Shown here: piece after piece, positions 48,282 to 57,074 of the stretch
Position numbering within the stretch: position 1 is the stretch's first letter
Layout: each line of letters opens with the position of its first letter
NCBI RefSeq assembly: GCF_019203185.1
Contig: NZ_CP078093.1
Span: 1,709,058 to 1,773,057 of the forward strand
DNA length: 64,000 nt
Origin: Crassaminicella indica
GTDB taxonomy: Bacteria; Bacillota; Clostridia; Peptostreptococcales; Thermotaleaceae
Reading direction: 5' to 3'
Program-made: the position numbers and the translations under genes
Notes under the pieces: generated by a model
Told to the model about the DNA's origin: nothing
The model's database searches: none
What the model saw: the letters and a program-made list of their open reading frames with translations, nothing else

Positions 48282-48704
48282 GTAGAACCGAAACATTAGA
48301 TGTATTGAAATGCGGAATTCAGACAAGGTTTTTTTTTCGGTACCGGGTAGAACCGAAACATTAGATGTATTGAAATAATAGTAATAGTAGTAGTAATACT
48401 GGAGATACAAGTAGAACCGAAACATTAGATGTATTGAAATAAAAAATAAATATAGATTTTGACCATAAAATCGACCGTAGAACCGAAACATTAGATGTAT
48501 TGAAATTTTAACTTCGCTTCAATATTATTATCACGTCTTAACTGTAGAACCGAAACATTAGATGTATTGAAATTCTGTATACGCCCAATCAGGCAAATTA
48601 AAAGTTATAGTAGAACCGAAACATTAGATGTATTGAAATTCGCCTAATAAACTCATGCTTATATTTTCAGTAACGTAGAACCAATTGTTTTGGTGGACAG
48701 AAAT
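48282..48704 (+). CRISPR. CRISPR array 2: 6 intact repeats plus a degenerate last one, 6 spacers
   Basis: Same 30-bp repeat as array 1, at 48282, 48347, 48411, 48477, 48544 and 48610. A last copy at 48675 keeps GTAGAACC and GAAAT but has an unrelated middle. Spacers are 34-37 bp. Spacer 2 (48377-48410) is identical to spacer 4 of array 1; no other spacer is shared. It lies downstream of cas2. Confidence 0.98.
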
Positions 48705-48766
48705 TAAAAAGTAGGTGTATAATATAGGACATGACGGTATTCTAAATTTAGAAGGGTGATTACTAT

Positions 48767-49555
48767 ATGAAAAAGTTTGCATTATTAACAGTGGTATTAT
48801 TTAGTGTATTTTGGGCGGTTGGATGTATGAGTAATAAAGAAATACGTATATCGCAAGTTGAAAAATCAGTTTTAACTACAGATGAAGATTTAGCTAAAGA
48901 GAAACAAGAGACGGATTTAAATAACGAGATTAGCATTGAGACGGAAAGTGGAATCAAAAATAAAATGGATAATGATGTTCAAGATATATCGTCGTTTATA
49001 CCTAAAGGGTGGGAAGTCTTAAAAAAATATGATGAATTAGCCATAGCAGAAGGAGATTTAAATAAAGATGGGATAATGGATAAAGCCTTTGTAATTGAGC
49101 AAAATAATCAATCTGAATATGTATCTCCAAGAAATTTACTAATAGTTTTTGGGAATAAAGATAATACTTATACACTATCAATAAGGGCAGAAAAAGCTAT
49201 TCTTCTTGCAAATGAAGGAGGAACTTTTGGAGATCCTTTTGAAGATATAGTTATAGATAGAGGTTCTGTCTTGATAAAGTTTATGGGTGGTTCCAGTAGA
49301 TGGCATAGGTATTTTAGATTTCGTTATCAAGATAATGGCTGGTATTTAATTGGATTTACAGAAGGCTCATATGAAGCTATTGGTGATTCAATGTATTGTC
49401 TTCAAGATGACTATAACCTAATTACAGGTGATTATATAGGTGAGAAATTAGAAGATGGCAAAATCAAAACTATAAAAAAGAATATAGGGAAAAAACAACT
49501 TTTGAATTTAAAAGACTTTGTTGCAGATGAATATGATATTTCTAATAACAATTGA
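48767..49555 (+). CDS. Predicted lipoprotein with a calcium-loop-like motif
   Basis: 262 residues. A lipoprotein signal peptide (LLTVVLFSVFWAVGCMSN, cysteine about residue 20) is followed by a charged linker and a domain starting KKYDELAIAEGDLNKDGIMD, where DLNKDGIMD resembles an EF-hand or FG-GAP calcium loop. The rest contains VLIKFMGGSSRWHRYFRFRY and GWYLIGFTEGS. Similar proteins are annotated only as hypothetical; function unknown. It ends the CRISPR island side. Confidence 0.7.
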   Translation: MKKFALLTVVLFSVFWAVGCMSNKEIRISQVEKSVLTTDEDLAKEKQETDLNNEISIETESGIKNKMDNDVQDISSFIPKGWEVLKKYDELAIAEGDLNKDGIMDKAFVIEQNNQSEYVSPRNLLIVFGNKDNTYTLSIRAEKAILLANEGGTFGDPFEDIVIDRGSVLIKFMGGSSRWHRYFRFRYQDNGWYLIGFTEGSYEAIGDSMYCLQDDYNLITGDYIGEKLEDGKIKTIKKNIGKKQLLNLKDFVADEYDISNNN

Positions 49556-49573
49556 AATTATTTAAGAATTTTT

Positions 49574-50104
49574 TTAGAAATTTTCTACTTTTTCATATAT
49601 TTTTTTTATCTCTTCTTTAGGTATTATATGAGAAAGAATATATGCAATAATGATTATTCCTGGAATGTCAACTAATAGCCGAGTTATAGCAAATTTTGAA
49701 CCTAAAGAAGACATTTCAAATAAAAACATAGGAAGCTTTGTTGTAGACCATGCTCCTATAAATATAAGTATATTACTAAATTTAACACCTTTTTTCATAA
49801 ATATAGCAGCTACGGGAAATGCACCATATAAAGGACCTGCAGCAGCAGAACCTATAATAATAGCTAAAAGAATTCCCTTGATTCCAGAGTTTTCTCCCAT
49901 ATATTTCACCATAGTTTCTCTAGGAACCCAAATATCTAAAAGACCTAGTAATAAAAATACAGGTGGAATTACTAATGCCATTTCTTTAAATGAATATCCT
50001 GTTATATTTATTGCCTTCAAACCAATTTCTTTATTCAATAAAAATATTACACCTAGCATAACTAAAGTTAATATAAAAAATCTATATCTTTTTATTATAT
50101 TCAT
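49574..50104 (-). CDS. Permease half, YraQ/UPF0718-like (second gene)
   Basis: 176 residues with about four or five membrane segments. Glycine/alanine-rich motif IIGSAAAGPLYGAFPVAAIF and GAWSTTKLPMFLFE resemble one half of a YraQ/ArsP-type permease. It starts five bases after the partner gene, so the two halves probably form one transporter. Substrate unknown. Confidence 0.7.
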   Translation of the reverse strand: MNIIKRYRFFILTLVMLGVIFLLNKEIGLKAINITGYSFKEMALVIPPVFLLLGLLDIWVPRETMVKYMGENSGIKGILLAIIIGSAAAGPLYGAFPVAAIFMKKGVKFSNILIFIGAWSTTKLPMFLFEMSSLGSKFAITRLLVDIPGIIIIAYILSHIIPKEEIKKIYEKVENF

Positions 50105-50109
50105 AAATT

Positions 50110-50583
50110 TTAGACCACCTTTCCTATAATAAATGCTACTATAAAAGAAAATAGAAAGGCTAAAACATTTCTTGCAATAGTAAGCCGTTTATTAAAATAT
50201 TTTATTTCAACAGGTGCAGTAATAATTCCTACCATCATTAATGCTGATATAAAAGCTCCAATTTGCATATAACCAGCACCGTTTTCAATTAACATTGCCG
50301 ATGTTGGAAAAGCAACAAAGCCTGGAATAAGTGTTATTGCCCCTAAAATTGCAGAAATCAAAGTTCCATACCAGCCAGATTCAGAACCTATAACTTTAGA
50401 AATAAACTCAGTATTAAAAATAGAAAGCATAATTCCTACTAATACAATAACTCCTAAAAATTGAGGTAGTATATTTTCAAAAGCTTTCCATGACTTTTTT
50501 AAAGCTTTTTTTGTTTTATTCTTATCTTTATAATACGATATTCCCAAAAGAGCTATTGTAATAACATATAGACTTAAACTCAA
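50110..50583 (-). CDS. Permease half, YraQ/UPF0718-like (first gene)
   Basis: 157 residues with four or five membrane segments and the loop motif ITLIPGFVAFPTSAMLIENG, the counterpart of the AFPVAA motif in the other half. A minus-strand AGGAGG lies before the start. The two-gene split of a permease usually made as one chain or as similar small pairs is typical in clostridia. Substrate unknown. Confidence 0.7.
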   Translation of the reverse strand: MSLSLYVITIALLGISYYKDKNKTKKALKKSWKAFENILPQFLGVIVLVGIMLSIFNTEFISKVIGSESGWYGTLISAILGAITLIPGFVAFPTSAMLIENGAGYMQIGAFISALMMVGIITAPVEIKYFNKRLTIARNVLAFLFSFIVAFIIGKVV

Positions 50584-50729
50584 AAAAATACCTCCTTATA
50601 AAATAATATTCTTTTAATTCATATTAATTTAAACATTTTTTTATCAATTAAATCAATATTCATATAAGCATGCAAGTATTATATGCTACAGTTTTTTTAT
50701 TGTCAACCATGAAAAATAAGACAGTCAAC

Positions 50730-50758
50730 TTGTTTCTATTATTTCTTAATGATAAAAT
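50730..50758 (+). promoter_or_regulatory. Candidate promoter of the CdaR gene
   Basis: TTGTTT, 17-bp spacer, TAAAAT. The 308-bp divergent gap 50584-50891 otherwise holds the repeat at 50780 and AT-rich DNA with no gene. Confidence 0.45.
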
Positions 50759-50779
50759 ATAGTCAGTATCAGCTAATAT

Positions 50780-50847
50780 GATAGATACAACAAAGTTATC
50801 TGAAATGAACTGTTTTTTATATTTCGTTTTGAAGTTATTTATCTATA
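50780..50847. repeat. MITE-like element, copy E (short form)
   Basis: Runs from GATAGATACAACAAAG to GTTATTTATCTATA, with the core AAGTTATCTGAAATGAAC shared with copies A and C. Confidence 0.6.
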
Positions 50848-50891
50848 AAATATATTAAAAATAATATAAACATCAAAAAGGATGGTAATAT

Positions 50892-52058
50892 ATGATTTTA
50901 AGCCAAGAATTAGCCCAGAAATGTGTTGAACGAATCATTGAAAATCTTGGTAATTATATTGAAATTAATATTATGAACAATAAAGGAATTATAATTGCTA
51001 GTGGTAGCAAGGGTAGAATAGGTACATATTGTAAATTTGCAGAGGAAGCTATTAAAAAAAAGAAAAGTATAAATATTTATAAAGAAGATGTAGAAAAGTA
51101 TGAAGGGGTAAAAGAAGGTATAAATATCCCTTTTTTTTATAAGGAATCCATTATTGGGGTTATTGGAGTAATTGGTGATCTAAGTTATTTGGAGAAAACA
51201 GCTAAAATCGTTAAGATGGTTGTTGAGCTTATAATAGAACGGGAGTTGTTAAAAGAGGGAGAGTATATATATTCAAATAAAATTAGGCTTTTAGTAAATA
51301 GGATATTAAAATTACATAGAGAAGAGGATAGTTATAGTATAATGCAGTTTGCATCTGAGTTAGGATATGATTTATCATTGCCGCGTGTTGCATTTTTATT
51401 ATATTTTAAAAACATAGATGATTTAGATTTAACTAATGTGACTAATATATATAATCAATTTACTAAGGAAATGGAATCATTAACAAATATAGATACTCAA
51501 GATATAATTAGCAATATAGATACAAACAAAATACTTATTTTTAAAGCGGTAAATAATACTGAATATAGTTACGTTAAAAAATATATTTTAGATTTTTATA
51601 TGCAATTAAAAGACAGAATTAAATCAAAGCTAGGTAAAGAAATATATTTTACAGTAGGTTCTTTATATGAAAATGTGCTTGACATAAAAGAAAGCTATAA
51701 GGAAGCAATGTTTATGTTAGAATATTGTATAAAATATGAAATAAATAAGGAAATAGTCTTTATTGATGATTATATTATAGAATATCTTTGTACTAAAATA
51801 CCTAAGAAATATCTCGAACATTTTCTGTCGAAATATGCAAAAAAAATTAAAGGAAAAGATGAATTAATAAATACAATTAAAGGTCTTATAAAAAATAATA
51901 TGAATCTGAAAAAAACGGCAAAAGATTTATATGTACATAGAAATACTATTATATTTAGGGTAAATAAGATAAAAGAATTACTCGGTGTTGATCCTATGCA
52001 TAATGATACAGATAGAGTATTACTTAGGCTTTTATACAATTATATAAACAATAATTAA
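50892..52058 (+). CDS. CdaR-family sugar-diacid-type regulator
   Basis: 388 residues. The N-terminal putative diacid-recognition domain (about 1-130: LSQELAQKCVERIIENLGNY, RIGTYCKFAEEAI, IPFFYKESIIGVIGVIGD) is followed by a middle GGDEF-like region and a C-terminal PucR-type helix-turn-helix (NLKKTAKDLYVHRNTIIFRV). Such proteins activate uptake and breakdown of glycerate, glucarate or gluconate-like acids. The downstream GntP permease is the likely target. Confidence 0.87.
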   Translation: MILSQELAQKCVERIIENLGNYIEINIMNNKGIIIASGSKGRIGTYCKFAEEAIKKKKSINIYKEDVEKYEGVKEGINIPFFYKESIIGVIGVIGDLSYLEKTAKIVKMVVELIIERELLKEGEYIYSNKIRLLVNRILKLHREEDSYSIMQFASELGYDLSLPRVAFLLYFKNIDDLDLTNVTNIYNQFTKEMESLTNIDTQDIISNIDTNKILIFKAVNNTEYSYVKKYILDFYMQLKDRIKSKLGKEIYFTVGSLYENVLDIKESYKEAMFMLEYCIKYEINKEIVFIDDYIIEYLCTKIPKKYLEHFLSKYAKKIKGKDELINTIKGLIKNNMNLKKTAKDLYVHRNTIIFRVNKIKELLGVDPMHNDTDRVLLRLLYNYINNN

Positions 52059-52110
52059 ATTAATTAAAAGCTTTTAGGTAATAGGAACAATATAATGTAA
52101 AAAAATGTAT

Positions 52111-52160
52111 AATTACATAGAAATTTGTACTTATGTAACAAATTTCTATGTAATTTTTTG
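52111..52160 (+). terminator. Terminator between the regulator and gntP-like gene
   Basis: An 18-bp stem, AATTACATAGAAATTTGT against ACAAATTTCTATGTAATT, followed by TTTTGTTG. Confidence 0.88.
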
Positions 52161-52278
52161 TTGTTTATAATAAAGATTTATTTTCATAAATATTATAAAA
52201 TTATATCGAAACATTTATTCTATAATTTTACATATTGTAAGGATTAATTAGTATTAAAGCTAGAAAGGAGACAATTAA

Positions 52279-53637
52279 ATGGTTCAAGGTTCAATCTTAT
52301 TAGTTATTTTGTTATTAGGAATAGGATTCATAGTATTATCAACTTCCAAATGGAAATTACATCCATTTATTTCTTTGATTCTTGCAGCATATGGTATTGC
52401 TTTTGCAGCAGGGATGCCTGTACTAGAGATAGGAAAAACTATTAGAAATGGTTTTGGAGGAATACTTAGTTATATTGGTATTGTTATAATATTAGGTACT
52501 ATTATTGGTACAATATTGGAAAAATCAGGCGCTGCTATAACTATGGCTGATACAGTTTTAAAAGTAGTTGGAGAAAAACGCCCAGGATTAGCTATGAGTA
52601 TTATAGGATATATTGTATCTATACCTGTTTTTTGTGATTCAGGTTATGTTATTTTATCATCTTTAAAAAGATCTTTAGCAAAGAGAACTAAAAGTTCTTC
52701 AGTAATGATGTCAGTTGCTTTAGCTACAGGTCTTTATGCTACTCATACTTTAGTTCCTCCAACACCAGGACCTATAGCAGCAGCTGGGAATTTAGGATTA
52801 GAAAATAGTTTAGGATTAGTTATTATAGTTGGAATTATTATTTCTGTTATAACAATGTTAGCAGGGTATTTTTGGGCTACTATAAGTGGGAAAAAATATA
52901 AATCTAATGAGGATTTTGAAGAACTAGATATAAATTATGAAGATATAAAAAATCAATATGAGAGTTTACCTAGTCCTTTGAAGGCATTTGCACCGATTAT
53001 TGTACCAATTATATTAATAACACTTGGTTCAATTGCAGCTTTTCCTACACATCCTTTTGGAGATGGTACATTATTTACTATTTTTAGTTTTTTAGGTAAA
53101 CCAATAAATGCACTTTTCATTGGATTTTTATTTGCATTATCGTTATTACCTAAGCTAAACGAGGAAACACTTAGTGGTTGGATAGGAGAAGGTTTAAAGA
53201 GTGCAGCAATTATAATTATGGTAACTGGTGCAGGTGGGGCCTTAGGGCAGGTATTAAAATCGACTCCAATTGGAGACTATTTAGGAATTACATTAGCAAA
53301 ATATCATTTAGGTATCTTTTTACCATTTATAATAGCTGCTGCTTTAAAGACTGCACAAGGTTCATCAACAGTAGCTCTTGTTACAACCTCTGCTTTAGTA
53401 GCACCATTACTTTCAAGCTTAGGTTTGGCATCTGAAATGGGTAGAGTATTTACAGTTATGGCAATAGGAGCAGGAGCTATGACAGTTTCACATGCCAATG
53501 ATAGCTTCTTTTGGGTAGTTACTCAGTTTAGTGGAATGGATGTATATACAGCATATAGATCTCAAACTATTGCTACATTGGTACAGGGGTTAGTAACAAT
53601 AGCTGTAGTTGCTTTATTATCATTTATTTTTGTTTAA
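52279..53637 (+). CDS. GntP-family organic acid permease
   Basis: 452 residues, about 12 membrane segments. GFGGILSYIGIVIILGTIIG, SIPVFCDSGYVILSSL and TLVPPTPGPIAAAG are GntP-family motifs. Family members import gluconate, glycerate or related hydroxy acids with protons. The neighbouring CdaR-like regulator favours glycerate or a sugar acid; no catabolic kinase or dehydratase is next to it. Confidence 0.9.
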   Translation: MVQGSILLVILLLGIGFIVLSTSKWKLHPFISLILAAYGIAFAAGMPVLEIGKTIRNGFGGILSYIGIVIILGTIIGTILEKSGAAITMADTVLKVVGEKRPGLAMSIIGYIVSIPVFCDSGYVILSSLKRSLAKRTKSSSVMMSVALATGLYATHTLVPPTPGPIAAAGNLGLENSLGLVIIVGIIISVITMLAGYFWATISGKKYKSNEDFEELDINYEDIKNQYESLPSPLKAFAPIIVPIILITLGSIAAFPTHPFGDGTLFTIFSFLGKPINALFIGFLFALSLLPKLNEETLSGWIGEGLKSAAIIIMVTGAGGALGQVLKSTPIGDYLGITLAKYHLGIFLPFIIAAALKTAQGSSTVALVTTSALVAPLLSSLGLASEMGRVFTVMAIGAGAMTVSHANDSFFWVVTQFSGMDVYTAYRSQTIATLVQGLVTIAVVALLSFIFV

Positions 53638-53639
53638 AT

Positions 53640-53793
53640 TATAGATAAACAGCTTCAAAACTCACTTTGTTCAAATAATGAAGGTTATTAACGTATTTTT
53701 CATGTAATTTCAGTAAGTTTTTTTACAAAAGTTATCAAAGTTATTCACTTATCTTTATATATTTCTTTTTAATGTTGATGTTGTTTATCTATA
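53640..53793. repeat. MITE-like element, copy D
   Basis: About 154 bp with clean inverted ends, TATAGATAAACAGCTTC and its counterpart GATGTTGTTTATCTATA. In reverse complement it matches the left 140 bp of copy C. It begins three bases after the gntP-type stop codon. Confidence 0.75.
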
Positions 53794-53816
53794 TATATTA
53801 TACAAATAGAAAGGTT

Positions 53817-53850
53817 ATAAGAGTAAAGAAAGCCTTCTTTACTCTTATTA
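53817..53850 (+). terminator. Terminator of the GntP gene
   Basis: ATAAGAGTAAAGAA / TTCTTTACTCTTAT with a four-base loop, then TATTT; lies beyond the repeat element. Confidence 0.8.
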
Positions 53851-53907
53851 TTTGGTTTAAAGAAATTTCTTAAAGAGTGTAATAAAAAATAATATGAGGT
53901 GATGATA

Positions 53908-54774
53908 GTGTGGAAACATAAAGTATCAATAGAATTAGCAGAGAAAATAGTTAAAATGATACATGATGTTACTGGTAATAATGTTAATTTTATGGGTGAG
54001 GGTGGAGAAATTATAGCAACAATGCAACCAGATAGACTTGGGACAATACATCAAGGAGCATTAAGGATAATGAATGGAGAAATTGATGAATTGGCTATAA
54101 CAAAAGAAGAAGCAGAAAAAATTGATGGAGTAAAGGCAGGCTACAATGGAGTAATAAAACTTGATGATGAAAGAATAGGTTGCATTGGGATAACTGGAGA
54201 TCCACAAATTGTCAAGTCACTCCAGAAAATGGCTGCAATAGTAGTAATAGAAGAAATAAGAAAAGAAAGGGACAGTAAAAGGCAAAAAGATCTGATAGAA
54301 AAAATATCACTTGAAATTAAAGAAGTAACTTCTGCTTTGGAAGCGATTACGACAGGTGCAGAAAATATATTAAGTGAAACTCAACAAATAGAAGTTATTA
54401 CAAAAGAAACAGAAATGAATATAAGCAATATAAGTCAAGTATTAGATTTTATAAATAATATCTCTAAACAAACAAACTTATTAGGACTTAATGCAGCAAT
54501 AGAAGCAGCTAGAGCAGGAGAAGTAGGAAAAGGATTTGCAGTTGTTGCTGAGGAGATAAGAAAACTATCAATAAATTCTTCTGAAAGTGTCAACAATATT
54601 AATGAAATTTTAAATAATGTAAGTTCTTCAATAATGCAGTTATCAACGGGAATTGAAAAAAATTCACAAGTGATTGAAAAATTGACTTCAGCATTACAAC
54701 AAATTTCGATTAGTATTATTAATATTAATAATGATTCACAAAATTTAATTACTATAAATCAAGAAAAGTATTAG
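53908..54774 (+). CDS. Soluble chemoreceptor with a CdaR-type sensor domain
   Basis: About 288 residues without membrane segment. The N-terminal 120 residues ([49 protein letters not shown]) repeat the diacid-recognition domain of CdaR. A short methyl-accepting signalling domain follows, with the hairpin tip [20 protein letters not shown], then [18 protein letters not shown]. It should report an internal organic acid to CheA/CheW. GTG at 53908 is set by GAGGTGAT; earlier in-frame starts overlap that site. Confidence 0.85.
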   Translation: MWKHKVSIELAEKIVKMIHDVTGNNVNFMGEGGEIIATMQPDRLGTIHQGALRIMNGEIDELAITKEEAEKIDGVKAGYNGVIKLDDERIGCIGITGDPQIVKSLQKMAAIVVIEEIRKERDSKRQKDLIEKISLEIKEVTSALEAITTGAENILSETQQIEVITKETEMNISNISQVLDFINNISKQTNLLGLNAAIEAARAGEVGKGFAVVAEEIRKLSINSSESVNNINEILNNVSSSIMQLSTGIEKNSQVIEKLTSALQQISISIININNDSQNLITINQEKY

Positions 54775-54821
54775 ATATATTTTGAGTGTGTAAATAGAGA
54801 AAATAAAGATTATAAATAATA

Positions 54822-54851
54822 AAGCCCCCATCTTGATATAAGATGGGGGCT
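54822..54851 (+). terminator. Terminator after the chemoreceptor gene
   Basis: AGCCCCCATCTT / AAGATGGGGGCT around six bases; GC-rich stem unusual for this genome; followed by ATTTG. Confidence 0.85.
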
Positions 54852-54964
54852 ATTTGCTACTTATTAAAGATATTTATTGTATGGGTTGTGAGATCTATGT
54901 TAGAATGTTTTCATAGCATTATAAAATAAGTTAAATTATATTAAGGAGTGAAGAGCACAGTTTT

Positions 54965-55654
54965 ATGTATGCTAAATGGTTAGATAAACTGAAAAATGTT
55001 AAGCTATTTGAAAATATTGAATCAGATGAATTGAATAGGATGCTGCTTTGTTTAAAACCAAAGGTAGTATTTTATAAAAAGAAAGAGTATGTAACTATGT
55101 CAGAAGATGAATTTATAGGAATAGGAATTGTTATCAAAGGTGAAGTAATTGTTACAAAAGAAAATGCTGCAGGTGATAGAGTGATTATGGCAAAATTAAA
55201 AGAGAACAGTATATTTGGTGAGACAATTGCTTTTTCTAATAATGATAAATGGCCTGCTTCAGTAATTGCTTCAACAGATTGTACTGTATTATTTTTACCA
55301 CCTGATAAAATTGTAGGAAATTGTCCTAGAATGTGTATTGGGCATAAATTATTGATACAAAATATGTTAAGAATAGTTTCGCAAAAGGCTATTGAGCTTA
55401 ATAGAAAGATAGAATATTTATCTATGAAAAGTATAAGAAGCAAAATAAGTGCATATTTATTAGAACAATACAATATTGTTGGAAAAAATAAATTTATGAT
55501 CTCTTTAAAAAGAAATGAACTAGCTGAATTTTTAAATGTATCTAGACCATCATTGTCTAGAGAAATAATTAAAATGAAAGAAGAAGGTATTATTGATTTT
55601 TATAAATCTTCCTTTGAAATTATTGATATTGAAGCATTAAAATTAAATATATAG
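54965..55654 (+). CDS. Crp/Fnr-family regulator (HcpR-like by context)
   Basis: 229 residues. A cyclic-nucleotide-binding-like sensor barrel (about 15-130, with IGIVIKGEVIVTKENAAGDR and GETIAFSNNDKWPASV) is followed by a Crp-type helix-turn-helix (RNELAEFLNVSRPSLSREIIKM). The sensor contains CPRMC near residue 120 but not the N-terminal cysteine cluster of Fnr. It precedes the hcp cluster, so control of nitric oxide or hydroxylamine defence is likely by analogy with HcpR. The ribosome site (AAGGAGTG) is a little distant from the ATG. Confidence 0.8.
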   Translation: MYAKWLDKLKNVKLFENIESDELNRMLLCLKPKVVFYKKKEYVTMSEDEFIGIGIVIKGEVIVTKENAAGDRVIMAKLKENSIFGETIAFSNNDKWPASVIASTDCTVLFLPPDKIVGNCPRMCIGHKLLIQNMLRIVSQKAIELNRKIEYLSMKSIRSKISAYLLEQYNIVGKNKFMISLKRNELAEFLNVSRPSLSREIIKMKEEGIIDFYKSSFEIIDIEALKLNI

Positions 55655-55678
55655 TTTGAATATGAATATATTAGATTA

Positions 55679-55714
55679 AAACGGTTGAATGAAATACTTG
55701 AGCAACCGTTTTTT
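55679..55714 (+). terminator. Terminator after the Crp/Fnr gene
   Basis: AACGGTTG / CAACCGTT around 15 bases, followed by eight T. Confidence 0.88.
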
Positions 55715-55731
55715 TTATATAAAAAAAATTG

Positions 55732-55747
55732 CGTAACATAGGATACG
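55732..55747. promoter_or_regulatory. Candidate Crp/Fnr-type operator upstream of the hcp cluster
   Basis: CGTAACATAGGATACG is a 16-bp partial palindrome (CGTA-x-C ... G-x-TACG) about 85 bp before the first gene. Binding by the adjacent regulator is inferred only. Confidence 0.35.
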
Positions 55748-55830
55748 GAAATAAAAAAATGCAGATGATACAATAAGGATAACAAAAACAACTTATTCAT
55801 AGTAGATAAGTAAATCTGTGGGGTGAAAAA

Positions 55831-57072
55831 ATGGAGAAAAAATATTTTGATATTAAAGATACATTATTTGATATTACTGAAAAATATAAAGAAGCGATTG
55901 ATCTGTTAGTTTCAGTAGGCTTTGATAACATAAAAGATGAAAAGCAAAGAAAGACAATTGGAAAAGCAATCACATTAGAAACAGCATTAAAAATGAAAAA
56001 AATAAATGCAGATACTTTTATAAAAAGATTAATAGATATGATTGAAGATAAGCAAAATAATATAGACAAGTTATCAGAAGTAAATGAAATAGCAAAAAAT
56101 ACAGATGTGAAAATTGAAGGAATATTGCCGTGTCCTGTAAGAGTACCATTGATGGAAGCTTTTCAGGAGTGGTTAGAAGAAAATGAGGATAAATTAGATA
56201 TTACGATAGGATATGAATTGAAGGCTGCGTCTATGGGTGTGGATTGGTTAAAAACATCTTTAGAAAAAACAGGAGATGCAGATGTACTAGCAGACATATT
56301 TATATCAGCTGGGTTTGATTTGTTTTTCGATAAGGATTTAATTGGAAAATATAAAGCTGAAGATGTATTTGAAGATATTACGGGGATGGAGCATTATAAT
56401 AAAGATTTTGAAAATGAATATATAAGTTTAAAAGACCCAGACAAGCAGTATTCAATGATAGGAGTTGTACCAGCAGTGTTTTTAGTAAATACAGAAGAAT
56501 TGAACGGACTTAAAATGCCTACAAGCTGGGAAGATATATTAAGTGAAGAATTTGAAAATAAAGTAAGCTTGCCAATAGGAGATTTTGACCTATTTAATGC
56601 TATATTATTAAATATTTATAAAAAATATGGTGAATACGGTGTGAAAAAATTGGGTAAAAGTTTATTAAAGAGTATGCATCCATCAGAAATGGTTAAATCT
56701 CATATCAAAAAATCAGAAAAACCAATTGTTACAATAATGCCTTATTTTTTCACAAAGATGATTAAAAGAGATGGCCCGATGAAAGCTGTATGGCCAAAGG
56801 ATGGTGCTATTATTAGTCCAATATTTATGCTAACTAAAAAAGAGAAAAAAGAAAAATTAAAACCAATTGTAGATTTTTTCGCATCAAAGAAAGTTGGAGA
56901 AATATTATCACACAATGGAAAATTTCCAAGTGTAAATCCTAATGTGGATAATATGATTTCAAGTGAACATAAATATATGTGGATTGGTTGGGATTATATT
57001 AAAAAGAATGATATAGGAAGTTTAATAAACAAATGTGAAAAACTGTTTAATGAAGCAGTTAGTGAGGTGTAA
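55831..57072 (+). CDS. DUF1858-fused periplasmic-binding-protein-like protein, cytoplasmic
   Basis: 413 residues. The N-terminal 75 residues match DUF1858 (DTLFDITEKYKEAIDLLVSV, GFDNI, TLETALKMKKI). The rest is a type 2 solute-binding fold like iron or thiamine ABC binding proteins (GILPCPVRVPLMEAFQEW, PDKQYSMIGVVPAVFLVN, PTSWEDILSEEF). There is no signal peptide or lipobox, so it should stay in the cytoplasm, unlike a normal binding protein. It heads the cluster with a G3E GTPase, an ABC ATPase and hcp, and no permease gene is nearby. A role in metal or cofactor handling for Hcp is a guess. Confidence 0.8.
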   Translation: MEKKYFDIKDTLFDITEKYKEAIDLLVSVGFDNIKDEKQRKTIGKAITLETALKMKKINADTFIKRLIDMIEDKQNNIDKLSEVNEIAKNTDVKIEGILPCPVRVPLMEAFQEWLEENEDKLDITIGYELKAASMGVDWLKTSLEKTGDADVLADIFISAGFDLFFDKDLIGKYKAEDVFEDITGMEHYNKDFENEYISLKDPDKQYSMIGVVPAVFLVNTEELNGLKMPTSWEDILSEEFENKVSLPIGDFDLFNAILLNIYKKYGEYGVKKLGKSLLKSMHPSEMVKSHIKKSEKPIVTIMPYFFTKMIKRDGPMKAVWPKDGAIISPIFMLTKKEKKEKLKPIVDFFASKKVGEILSHNGKFPSVNPNVDNMISSEHKYMWIGWDYIKKNDIGSLINKCEKLFNEAVSEV

Positions 57073-57074
57073 AT

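Noticed and set aside
48276-48491. Minus-strand ORF with LMFRFY repeats
   Set aside because: Same cause in array 2; no ribosome site or protein-like composition.
49650-50129. 159-residue plus-strand ORF
   Set aside because: Opposite-strand shadow of the permease genes, which have membrane motifs and ribosome sites.
53178-53435. 85-residue plus-strand ORF inside the GntP gene
   Set aside because: Alternative frame within a conserved membrane-protein gene; no start signal.
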